DNA of 57,098 nucleotides from NCBI GenBank assembly GCA_001577025.1, contig LSCF01000001.1, forward strand, positions 71,609 to 128,706, in the 5' to 3' direction. Position 1 is the stretch's first letter. Each line of letters starts with the position of its first letter. Source of the DNA: Fidelibacterota bacterium TCS55 (GTDB lineage Bacteria; Fidelibacterota; Marinisomatia; Marinisomatales; TCS55). Positions 7,283 through 14,758 of the stretch are shown in pieces. Made by a program: the position numbers and the translations under genes. A model generated the notes under the pieces. That model saw nothing but the letters and a program-made list of their open reading frames with translations, ran no database searches and was not told the DNA's origin.

Positions 7283-8443
7283 ATGGCAAAAAAAATCTTA
7301 TTTAAAAAATTAGTAATTGGGCTTTTTATAGCCCTATTTACAACAACCCTATTTGCCCAAAAACCACGAAACATTTCAGGAACGCTTGTAGATGGCGATG
7401 GCAATGTGGTTGTCGAAAACACTGTCCTCCTTTTGGCTGAGGATGGAACCGAATCACAACGAACTGAAACGTCCAAAAAACGGCTTGGCCGGGGCGGTGG
7501 CAAGTTTGAATTCAAGAAAGTTGATCCGGGCAATTACTCTCTAGAAGCTGATGGTGGCGATGCGGGTAAGTTAAGTATGTCCGTTGAGGTTGCAGATAGC
7601 CATGTGAAATTAGGCGACGTGGTTTTGGCCACTGATGCAACTGCTGATCCTGCGGTTACGCCGGATGCGATCCCCATTCCATCTGCTGAGGAACCTACCC
7701 CCGTTGTTTTTAAACCTGATCCCGGGAAAGATTATATTTTGAATGAGCTCAGTTTTGAGATAAAAAAAATGACGGCTGAACTCAAGTATTTAAATGAAGA
7801 ATTAGAAAATTTAAAAGCCCTCAGTAAAATGTGGGTAAATCCCCTCGCCATTTATTCTAAAGAAATTATCATGAAAAATGGCTCCACCGTATTTGGTAAA
7901 ATTGTTTACCAGGACGAGGTATCTTTAAAGGTTGAAACGCTGGTGGGATACCTTATCATTAACCGAAAAGATGTGGTGCGGATTGTGGATAATGTAGTGA
8001 CAGAAGAACAGGCGGAATATGTACCGGAACAAGTTCGAGACAGCTACACGCCTCCACCCATGCCCAAACTGGCTGAACCCCAATACACCTCATCCGAACG
8101 AAACGATTCCAAAAGATATTCAGCCAATTGTGTGCTGGTGGGCAATATCAGTGAGAAAAAAGATGCCCAAGGGAATATTGTATTCAATGGTGAAATCAAA
8201 AATATTGGCGGACGGCGATCTGACTTTGTTAAAGTGGATTTTGTATTTCGTAAAAATTGGAGCGGCGAAACAAAAACACTCACCACATTCGTTAGGGGTG
8301 GATATCACACATTTGATTCAGGAATTACAACCGACGCCACGCTTCTACCAGGTGCAACAGGGGCCTTCGAACTATATGTCCCCCATGACTTTGGCTCCTT
8401 CATCGGTTACTCTTACGTAATCGATTGGGAGGAGTACGAATAA
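7283..8443 (+). CDS. Periplasmic/envelope protein with Cna-B-like, coiled-coil and FxLYD domains
   Basis: A 386-residue secreted protein. A signal peptide ends near residue 25 (LFTTTLFAQ). Next comes a short carboxypeptidase-regulatory or Cna-B-like beta domain (about 28-115; ISGTLVDGDGNVVVENTVLL ... FEFKKVDPGNYSLEADG), a proline-rich linker, a coiled coil (about 155-185, ELKYLNEELENLKAL), an SH3-like stretch (IIMKNGSTVFGKIVYQDEVS) and a C-terminal FxLYD-type domain (about 275-386) with EIKNIGGRRSDFVKVDFVF. No TM anchor follows the signal. It is the first gene of the MotAB-FliFG operon; the next gene starts at or shortly after its stop. It may be a periplasmic partner of the motor or a cell-wall-binding part. 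Function unknown. Confidence 0.7.
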   Translation: MAKKILFKKLVIGLFIALFTTTLFAQKPRNISGTLVDGDGNVVVENTVLLLAEDGTESQRTETSKKRLGRGGGKFEFKKVDPGNYSLEADGGDAGKLSMSVEVADSHVKLGDVVLATDATADPAVTPDAIPIPSAEEPTPVVFKPDPGKDYILNELSFEIKKMTAELKYLNEELENLKALSKMWVNPLAIYSKEIIMKNGSTVFGKIVYQDEVSLKVETLVGYLIINRKDVVRIVDNVVTEEQAEYVPEQVRDSYTPPPMPKLAEPQYTSSERNDSKRYSANCVLVGNISEKKDAQGNIVFNGEIKNIGGRRSDFVKVDFVFRKNWSGETKTLTTFVRGGYHTFDSGITTDATLLPGATGAFELYVPHDFGSFIGYSYVIDWEEYE

Positions 8444-8479
8444 GTGCGGTCCGGTGCTGCCACAATTCCATTTAGTTTA

Positions 8480-9295
8480 ATGCGAAAAGGCTTGATACTC
8501 CTTATGGTCATGGGAATGTCAAGCGCCCAGGAAACGCCTTTATCTGAAATATTTTTCTTGGACCTGGGGATTGTTATTGAGCCAACCAATGGTTCGGAAA
8601 CATATTCCAGGGTTGTAAACAAGCCTTCAAAAGAGGTGGCGTTTAAAATTAAGAAAGTAGAAAGTGGGTCCGTATATATGGCTTCTAGTGAGGCGCTCTT
8701 ATCTACATTGGATCGCATTAATAATCGAATTGAAAAACTCGAAAACTCCTTTCAATCTGAAATGGGTGCATTATGGCAAGAAAATGTTGCGCTGCGCCAG
8801 ACGCTTGCATCTCTTCAATCCACAACATCATCATCTAAAAAATCCTATGTGGAGGTTAATGAGGAAAAACCGGAAGTCGATTCTCCCCCAAAACCAATTA
8901 AAACCAAGCCAGCCCCAACCTTTGATCAATCTGCCTACATGGCCGGCGTATTTGCTTACCAGCGAGAAGACTTTAAAACAGCCATTCAAAAATTTTCTAC
9001 ACTTGCTTTGGCGTCCACATCAAAAAAAACTGGGGAAAATGTCCTCTATTGGATGGCCGACGCCTACCAGCAATTGGGGAATTATGAAAAGGCCCTTTCC
9101 CTTTTGGATCAAATTACAATTTCGGGGACGGTACGAAATGATGATGCGTTGGTTCAAAAGGGGTTGCTCCACCGTAAAATGGGGAATGAGCCATTGGCCC
9201 AGTTGGCGTTTAGCCATGTGGTTTCTCAACATCCGGAGAGTGAATATTATCGGCTGGCCCAAATGGAATTAAAAAAATCTGACGGTATGAAATGA
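8480..9295 (+). CDS. CpoB/YbgF-like periplasmic coiled-coil TPR protein
   Basis: I chose ATG 8480 because it starts a normal signal peptide (MRKGLILLMVMGMSSAQ); a GTG at 8444 directly after the upstream stop is possible but would place 12 odd residues before the signal. The 271-residue product has a mid-N-terminal coiled coil (STLDRINNRIEKLENSF onward), a Ser/Pro/Lys-rich linker and C-terminal TPR units (AYMAGVFAYQREDFKTAIQKF, then LYWMADAYQQLGNYEKALSL and a third). This is the layout of CpoB (YbgF), which in the Tol-Pal system couples a proton-driven TolQR-type motor to the envelope. Here it sits in an operon with MotAB instead of TolQRAB-Pal. It overlaps the next gene by four bases (ATGA). 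Confidence 0.72.
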   Translation: MRKGLILLMVMGMSSAQETPLSEIFFLDLGIVIEPTNGSETYSRVVNKPSKEVAFKIKKVESGSVYMASSEALLSTLDRINNRIEKLENSFQSEMGALWQENVALRQTLASLQSTTSSSKKSYVEVNEEKPEVDSPPKPIKTKPAPTFDQSAYMAGVFAYQREDFKTAIQKFSTLALASTSKKTGENVLYWMADAYQQLGNYEKALSLLDQITISGTVRNDDALVQKGLLHRKMGNEPLAQLAFSHVVSQHPESEYYRLAQMELKKSDGMK

Positions 9296-10641
9296 AACAT
9301 TTATTCAGAATAATTACATTAACCTTTGTTTTAGTCTCCGTTGGTTTTGGTGCTACACGGGTGGCCTATTTACGGCCTGGACCTATGATGAAAATACCCT
9401 TTTCATCTGTGAGCCAATCTCCCTATTTGTTTACAGCCGGGTTTGGATCCGAGCTGCATAATTTTTCTCCCTTTAACACAGCCAATGGCGGTTATTTCAG
9501 CATGGAAACGGCTGGCTGGACATTTGGCTTTTCCACGGCTACTGGGGCAGATACAACCCGTCTGGCTAATTTGGAAGTATCCACCTATAAAGCACCTATA
9601 GAATTTGGCTTTCATCTCCAACGGCGAGTCTTTGCAAGAAACAATGTTTCTTTCTCTGTGGGTCTTCAGGATATTGTATTTGAAAACAGTACTGGTGGCT
9701 TAAATCTGGATCCAAAAGAGCTTTCATTTTTTGGGATCGTCAGCTCTCAAAAAGCCATGGGAAAGTATTCCACAAATATGTTTATCGGTTTTGGAACCGG
9801 CGGTTTTGGCGCTATTGATACGGTTCAAATTGATACGCTTTCCAAACAACCTACCGGCACCAATGCCGGGGTGTTTGCAGGCGCAATTGTAAAAACGCCT
9901 TATTTAGAAAAATGGGGCGGTGTAGATATTGTGGGTGAATTCGACGGCAACGGCATCAATGTGGGACTCCGCATCCCCCTTACCTCGGATTATCGCCTGA
10001 ACCTAGGGTTCACCCACATAGAAAAATTACCGAAATGGAAAGAACGGTATTGGGAAGGCCATGCAGGCATGACCATCGGGTTTGAAATTTCAGCCCCACG
10101 TGGCTCTGGGATTAAAACCCCTGGAGGCGGCCCATCTCCTGCTCCACTTCAGCCGGGACCAATCAATATGGCCGACATGGACACCACCCTTATGATGGCG
10201 GACTATACGGTGAATACGCTGCGAGATTCTATGGGGCTCATGACCAATGAAATGCGCAATCTGATAACACGGCTCTCGGCCATGGAACAACACTCTAAGT
10301 TTTTAGAGGATTCATTAAAAGCTGTCCGCCTAAATAACAATGTGAGCGAACAGAATATGAATAATGCCATGCGCCATTTATCTCGTTCACTGCGTTATTT
10401 CTATGCCGGAAACTATCGCGCTTCTCTCCAAGAGGTGGAAGCGGCATTAGAGCTCAATCCGAACTTGGCGCTGGCTTATGCCCGCCGCGGGTCGATCTAT
10501 TATAAATTGGGGGATATTCAGCGAGCTACCATCAATTGGAACTTGGCGCTACGGATGGATCCTGAGTATGATGATGTAAGAAACGTGCTCAAAGCACTGC
10601 ATGAAAATCGTTTGAAATCAACCAGTATGATTGAGGATTAA
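9292..10641 (+). CDS. Outer-membrane barrel protein fused to a TPR domain
   Basis: The 449-residue product has a signal peptide (MKHLFRIITLTFVLVSVGFG), then about 240 residues of alternating amphipathic strands with glycine and aromatic residues (for example YFSMETAGWTFGFSTATG, PIEFGFHLQRRVFARNNVSF and YRLNLGFTHIEKLPKWKERY), typical of an outer-membrane beta barrel. A proline/glycine-rich linker (GGGPSPAPLQPGPIN) leads to a helical segment and two or more TPR units at about 355-440 (LRYFYAGNYRASLQEVEAAL, then LAYARRGSIYYKLGDIQRAT). Barrel plus periplasmic TPR in one chain is uncommon and suggests a bridge from outer membrane to a periplasmic complex. It lies directly before motA, separated by three bases. 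Confidence 0.72.
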   Translation: MKHLFRIITLTFVLVSVGFGATRVAYLRPGPMMKIPFSSVSQSPYLFTAGFGSELHNFSPFNTANGGYFSMETAGWTFGFSTATGADTTRLANLEVSTYKAPIEFGFHLQRRVFARNNVSFSVGLQDIVFENSTGGLNLDPKELSFFGIVSSQKAMGKYSTNMFIGFGTGGFGAIDTVQIDTLSKQPTGTNAGVFAGAIVKTPYLEKWGGVDIVGEFDGNGINVGLRIPLTSDYRLNLGFTHIEKLPKWKERYWEGHAGMTIGFEISAPRGSGIKTPGGGPSPAPLQPGPINMADMDTTLMMADYTVNTLRDSMGLMTNEMRNLITRLSAMEQHSKFLEDSLKAVRLNNNVSEQNMNNAMRHLSRSLRYFYAGNYRASLQEVEAALELNPNLALAYARRGSIYYKLGDIQRATINWNLALRMDPEYDDVRNVLKALHENRLKSTSMIED

Positions 10642-10644
10642 TAT

Positions 10645-11415
10645 ATGGATATCGCAACCCTTATAGGAATTATTTTAGGAATGGGGGCCATCATTGGAAG
10701 TATTTTTTTAATGACCCCGGATTTGGGTATGTTTGGATCTGTTTCCAGTTTTGGTATTGTGTTTGGAGGTATGATCGCATCGGTTTCGGTTGCTTTTCCT
10801 TTAAAAGACGTTCTCCAGCTGGGGAACGCCATGGGAGCTGTTTTTAAGGGAAGCAAAGATTCTCTAGGCGATATAGTGGATGAAGCAGTTGAAGCATCTG
10901 AAGTTGCACGAAAAGGTACAGCAGACTTAGAAAATCATATTGGTAATATTAAAAGTTTTTTCTTTAGAGATGGAGCCCAAATGGTTATTGATGGTTATTC
11001 TCTAGAAGAGTTGACTGAAATATTATATACCCGTATCGAATATCGAGAATTACGTGAAAATACTCAAGCTGGGTTATTTAAATCTATGGGTGTTATGTCT
11101 CCTGCCTGGGGAATGGTTGGGACCCTGATTGGTCTAGTAGTGATGTTATCTGGATTTGGTGAAGGGGGGACAGATACATTAGGTGCCGGTATGTCTGCAG
11201 CGCTCATTACAACTTTTTATGGGGCTGTATTTGCAAATTTATTTTTTCTACCTATGGCTGATAAAATAAAAACGCGAATTACGTTTACCAGCACAATTCA
11301 AAATCTGCAGGTAGAAGCTGCCCGTTTAATTCACCAAAAAAAACACCCCATCATCGTACGGGAAAAATTGAATTCATTTATTCCACCTAAAGAATGGAAA
11401 AAAGACGAAGGCTAG
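10645..11415 (+). CDS. motA: MotA-type stator subunit (proton/sodium channel)
   Basis: The 256-residue protein has four membrane segments at about 4-24, 30-52, 146-170 and 183-206 with a large cytoplasmic loop between the second and third, the MotA/PomA layout rather than the three-helix ExbB/TolQ layout. TM3 begins SPAWGMVGTLIGLVVML with Pro153 at the place of the functionally important MotA proline (E. coli Pro173), and FLPMADKIK (201-209) holds the second conserved proline (Pro203). In the loop, ARKGTADLE (88-96) aligns with the MotA segment that touches FliG; the acidic residue (Glu96, E. coli Glu98) is kept and an Arg lies nearby at 89. It pairs with motB six bases downstream and converts ion flow into rotation of a FliG-bearing rotor. 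Confidence 0.9.
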   Translation: MDIATLIGIILGMGAIIGSIFLMTPDLGMFGSVSSFGIVFGGMIASVSVAFPLKDVLQLGNAMGAVFKGSKDSLGDIVDEAVEASEVARKGTADLENHIGNIKSFFFRDGAQMVIDGYSLEELTEILYTRIEYRELRENTQAGLFKSMGVMSPAWGMVGTLIGLVVMLSGFGEGGTDTLGAGMSAALITTFYGAVFANLFFLPMADKIKTRITFTSTIQNLQVEAARLIHQKKHPIIVREKLNSFIPPKEWKKDEG

Positions 11416-11420
11416 ACTAA

Positions 11421-12206
11421 ATGGCTGCCACCCCGCAAGAAGTAAAGAAATTTATAAACAAAGGCAAGGACCAGGTGGACGAAGGGCTTCCTGGTTGGTT
11501 TGGTACATTTGCTGATATGATGACATTGCTGTTTGCTTTTTTTGTTTTATTGGCTGCTATTTCCACAATTGATCCTGTAAAACTGCAAAACATGGCAGAT
11601 GGAATGGGAAAATCCGTAGGTAAAAAGAAAGAGATTGAAAACCAAGCCATGTCGCTCGGAGACATCCAAAAAGCAGCGCAAAAAATGATTGAAGAAATGG
11701 AAAAAGATTCCGAAACAGGAGAAAAGCCGGTAGAGGTTACCACCAGCCCTAAAGGTGTAACAATTGGTATTTCTTCCGACATCAGTTTTCGATCTGGTTC
11801 TGCAGAAACTAAACCTGAGTTCATGGCAATTTTAAAGAAAATTTTACCCACCATTCAAGAATCTGCCTTTCAAATAGCTATTGAGGGCCATACGGATAGT
11901 GATCCTCTTCCTGCCGCCTTGAAAGTAAAATATCCCAGTAACTGGGAATTGTCTGGTGCTCGGGCCGCTGCTGTGGTGCGATTGCTTATTGGATTAGGAA
12001 TAAATCCGACTCGACTGGAGGCCGTGGGTTATGGAGAATTTGTTCCACGGGATAGAAAAAATACGGAATTATTATCTCAAGATTTGGTCCAAAAATATAA
12101 TTCTAACCCACAGCAAAAAGCACGAAACAGGCGTGTAGAAATTACTTTTCTAGCGCCCCGTGGGGGGCCCGTGGGAAGAGAGAGCACCACTGAGGGAGAA
12201 GGGTAA
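11421..12206 (+). CDS. motB: MotB-type stator subunit with OmpA-like peptidoglycan-binding domain
   Basis: The 261-residue protein has a short cytoplasmic N-terminus, one membrane helix with the ion-binding aspartate in WFGTFADMMTLLFAFFVLL (Asp32, same number as in E. coli MotB), a plug/linker helix (about 60-100) and a C-terminal OmpA-like domain with IAIEGHTDSDPLP, NWELSGARAAAVVRLLI and NRRVEI that should anchor it to peptidoglycan. Together with MotA it would form a 5:2 ion-driven stator. It is flanked by motA and the FliF-like gene. A Zorya defence ZorB reading was considered, but neighbours are rotor proteins and no ZorC, ZorD or ZorE is present. Confidence 0.9.
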   Translation: MAATPQEVKKFINKGKDQVDEGLPGWFGTFADMMTLLFAFFVLLAAISTIDPVKLQNMADGMGKSVGKKKEIENQAMSLGDIQKAAQKMIEEMEKDSETGEKPVEVTTSPKGVTIGISSDISFRSGSAETKPEFMAILKKILPTIQESAFQIAIEGHTDSDPLPAALKVKYPSNWELSGARAAAVVRLLIGLGINPTRLEAVGYGEFVPRDRKNTELLSQDLVQKYNSNPQQKARNRRVEITFLAPRGGPVGRESTTEGEG

Positions 12207-12225
12207 TTATAAAATTTATATGGAT

Positions 12226-12232
12226 AAGGGAG
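12226..12232 (+). promoter_or_regulatory. Ribosome binding site that sets the FliF-like start
   Basis: AAGGGAG at 12226-12232, five bases before ATG 12238, decides this start over the GTG at 12160, which lies inside motB and lacks such a site. Confidence 0.6.
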
Positions 12233-12237
12233 TTGAT

Positions 12238-13731
12238 ATGAAAAAGCGGAGTAATCGGGTATTGAGATATGCCCTCACATTGGGGCTGATTATGGTAGTT
12301 GGGCTCGGACAGTCCAGTGGCTATTTGGCTCAAAAATTGATGATAGAAAACAATCTGAGAAAGCGAATTTCTGATGCGCTTGAAAAGGTGATTGATAATC
12401 GAAAGTATGTTATTGATGTTAGCGTTGATCTGGAAATCAGCAGTGCATATGAAAATCAAACCACATATTCGCCCGGTGGCAACAGTGGTGTGGAATCTCT
12501 GAAAGCAGCAGAAGATATCTTAGCTGCCCAGGAAACACCAACAAGTGGCCGTGCGGGCTTGCCCATTCCTGGGTTTGATTTTACAGCTGAATCATCCACA
12601 GAAGGTGAAGAGGTTATCCCCGATGCCACTGAATCTGAAATGGATAAGCCGGTTGGAGATAATGTGGTTTCTCGTACACAAACAGAAACTCGTCCTGCAA
12701 TGGCATCTGTGCGCAACATGGAAATCAGTATTATTATTCAAGAGGGTGCAGCGCCTGAGCTGATTGAAAATATTCGCCAAGTGGTTATGGTTGCTTCCCG
12801 CTTCAACCGTCCGCGCGGCGATGTTTTGAGTATCATGACCGCCAGCTTTAAAGAGCGGCGAGATGAAAAATCTGCTGAACAAGTTCTGCTGAAAAATATT
12901 GCAGAAAAGCTGGAATCCCTTGAAAGCCAGCGCGAACGGCTTGGTGAAGTTGATTGGAAACAAGAACTTGAAAACTATAAAGAATCTGAAGCGGAGCGCC
13001 GCCAAGAAGATCGGCTTTATTTTCAATCTAAACTTGCTGAATTTGAAACTGCCGCCAGAGATCAATCCTATGACCAAGAACGGCAAGCCATGCTTCAGCA
13101 GGATTCGGTCCGACTTCAGGCTTTGAATGAAGAAATTCAAAACCTTAAATCATTTTTAGGTACTGCAAATCTCTCGGACTCCGCAGCGGCCGAAGCCCAA
13201 TCGTCTGTTCAAAGCAAGTTGAGTGAGAAGGAATCTTTGGATGCACAGATTGCTGAAAAGCTTGCTATGCTGGATAAAGTGCAAGGCGAGCTGGACAGTC
13301 AACCAAGTGGTAGCGGTAATGGCATGCTCATTTTTGTCGCTGTACTCAGCGCATTGGTTATTGTGCTTATTGTTGTACTCGTATTTGTATTAATGAACAA
13401 ACCCAAAGAGCCGGCTATGCCCCCTTGGATGATGTATCCTCCTCGGCGGCCTAAAAAAAAAGATAATGGTGTAGCGCCATCTGCGCCCGCACCTCAGCCT
13501 TCACCCCCACCGGCACAGGCCACAACTGAAGATGTGGCCGTACTTCAAAGTGAAGTGAACGACATGAAACAGGCCGTAGTATCCATGAGTGTTGGGCAGC
13601 CTCAGGCGGCAACAAAAATTGTGAAAGATTGGATATTAGAAGAAGCGCCACCTGAGCCCGAACCGGCACAAGCGGCGCCGGAGCCTGAAGATGATGGCGG
13701 TAAAAAGAAGAAGAAAAAGAAGAAGAAATAA
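12238..13731 (+). CDS. fliF: Reduced FliF-like rotor-ring protein with coiled-coil insert and FliG-binding tail
   Basis: The 497-residue protein has TM1 at about 9-30 and TM2 at 363-386 with a large periplasmic part between, the FliF topology. Residues 41-206 resemble the third ring-building motif (RBM3) of FliF: RKRISDALEKVIDNRKYVID, the following TYSPGG, a disordered loop, SRTQTETRP, then MEISIIIQEGAAPELIENIR and RFNRPRGDVLSIMTASF, equivalent to the FliF ending GFD-x-x-RGD-x-V-x-V-x-x-x-x-F. The YscJ/FliF RBM1-RBM2 part is missing. Residues 210-353 are a coiled coil not found in normal FliF. After TM2 comes a Pro-rich cytoplasmic tail with PQAATKIVKDWILEE (455-469), matching the FliG-binding helix at the end of canonical FliF (PRVVALVIRQWMNND in Salmonella, from memory), then a run of nine lysines. 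fliG follows after nine bases. Confidence 0.8.
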   Translation: MKKRSNRVLRYALTLGLIMVVGLGQSSGYLAQKLMIENNLRKRISDALEKVIDNRKYVIDVSVDLEISSAYENQTTYSPGGNSGVESLKAAEDILAAQETPTSGRAGLPIPGFDFTAESSTEGEEVIPDATESEMDKPVGDNVVSRTQTETRPAMASVRNMEISIIIQEGAAPELIENIRQVVMVASRFNRPRGDVLSIMTASFKERRDEKSAEQVLLKNIAEKLESLESQRERLGEVDWKQELENYKESEAERRQEDRLYFQSKLAEFETAARDQSYDQERQAMLQQDSVRLQALNEEIQNLKSFLGTANLSDSAAAEAQSSVQSKLSEKESLDAQIAEKLAMLDKVQGELDSQPSGSGNGMLIFVAVLSALVIVLIVVLVFVLMNKPKEPAMPPWMMYPPRRPKKKDNGVAPSAPAPQPSPPPAQATTEDVAVLQSEVNDMKQAVVSMSVGQPQAATKIVKDWILEEAPPEPEPAQAAPEPEDDGGKKKKKKKKK

Positions 13732-13740
13732 GAGGCTTTT

Positions 13741-14673
13741 ATGATTTCTGACTATAATAGACTTTCCGGACTACAAAAGGTTGCGATCCTTTTTTCTGTT
13801 CTCGGTGAAAGCCTCGCTCTGAACTTGGTAAAGGGTTTAGATAAAACAGAGGTGCGCAAAATCCGCGCTGCTATGCGTGGTGTAGGAAATGTAGCCTTTG
13901 CCGTCAAAAAACAAGTGATGGAAGAGTTTTATTTCTCATTTGTAAGTGAAAAGTTTCAAGAAGAGGCAGAAAGCGATGAGCCCAAAAAACCTTTCTCTTT
14001 TTTGAATGAACTTACGGATGAGCAGTTAATTGCGCTCTTGATTACAGAAACACCCCGCGTCATTGCCATTACCATTGCACAACTATCTTCAGAAAAACGG
14101 ATGATGATTTTAAACCGTATCAGCGAAGAAGAAAAAGGCCAGGTACTGCTTAACATTGGCAACCTAAACGATGTCCCTCTCGAAGCTGTAGTACAAATTG
14201 CAAACAAGCTGCAGAAAAAATCAAGGCAACTACCAAAAACGGTGGCCTTTTCGCGTGGTGGCGGTAAAGACCTTGCTGACCTTTTGGGGGAAATGGATGC
14301 AGAAGATGAAGAAATGTTCATGTCTAACCTTGAACAGGATAATCCCGACTTGGCTGAAGAGGTAAAAAAATACCGCATTACATTTGAATCTATTTTTGAA
14401 ATTTTCCCGGACAACCTACTGCGAGATCTCATGAATGCGGTAGACTTGGATGCCGTGGCAATGGCTCTAAAAGGAATGGAACAGTCCATCGCTGATAAGG
14501 TGATTGGTGTTCTTCCTAAAAAGAAACAGGCCATGTTTGAACCGGTGGAAGGCGCCGTGCCAAAGCGCGACGTAGACACCGCCCGAAAATCCATAGTCTC
14601 AGCAGCAAAACAAATGGAGCGTGATGGTGCGTTTAAACTCGAAGATCTGCTCGGCGGTGAAACTGTAGAATAG
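13741..14673 (+). CDS. fliG: FliG-type rotor (switch) protein
   Basis: The 310-residue protein has the three FliG domains. FliG-N (about 7-75) starts LSGLQKVAILFSVLGESLAL and would bind the FliF-like tail. FliG-M (about 88-185) has ETPRVIAITIAQLSSEKR at 103-120; the EHPQ signature that contacts FliM is ETPR here, and the following GGGKDLADLLGEMD matches the FliG gly-gly linker region. FliG-C (about 190-300) has EVKKYRITFESIFEIFPDNL and AMALKGMEQSIADKVIGVLP, the torque-generating domain; the charged face is partly changed. No FliM or FliN gene is in the window. Last gene of the operon, with a strong terminator 26 bases downstream. Confidence 0.9.
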   Translation: MISDYNRLSGLQKVAILFSVLGESLALNLVKGLDKTEVRKIRAAMRGVGNVAFAVKKQVMEEFYFSFVSEKFQEEAESDEPKKPFSFLNELTDEQLIALLITETPRVIAITIAQLSSEKRMMILNRISEEEKGQVLLNIGNLNDVPLEAVVQIANKLQKKSRQLPKTVAFSRGGGKDLADLLGEMDAEDEEMFMSNLEQDNPDLAEEVKKYRITFESIFEIFPDNLLRDLMNAVDLDAVAMALKGMEQSIADKVIGVLPKKKQAMFEPVEGAVPKRDVDTARKSIVSAAKQMERDGAFKLEDLLGGETVE

Positions 14674-14698
14674 ACCATCGCTCAATATCGCTTAGATA

Positions 14699-14737
14699 AA
14701 AACCCCATCCCAATTCTGATTGAGATGGGGTTTTTTT
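14699..14737 (+). terminator. Rho-independent terminator after fliG
   Basis: AAACCCCATC-C-CAAT pairs with ATTG-A-GATGGGGTTT across a TCTG loop, with a single C/A mismatch, followed by a run of seven T. It ends the motor-like operon and may also serve the convergent ppdK gene that stops at 14759. Confidence 0.88.
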
Positions 14738-14758
14738 ATTTAGTTCAATATATTGATT

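Noticed and set aside
10645-12206. MotAB pair as a Zorya anti-phage system (ZorA/ZorB)
   Set aside because: Neighbours are FliF-like and FliG rotor proteins and envelope proteins; there is no ZorC, ZorD or ZorE, and MotA lacks the long ZorA tail.
13956-14678. 240-codon open frame on the minus strand opposite fliG
   Set aside because: Ser/Arg-rich translation without a known fold, fully inside fliG, no ribosome site. It is a shadow of the real gene.
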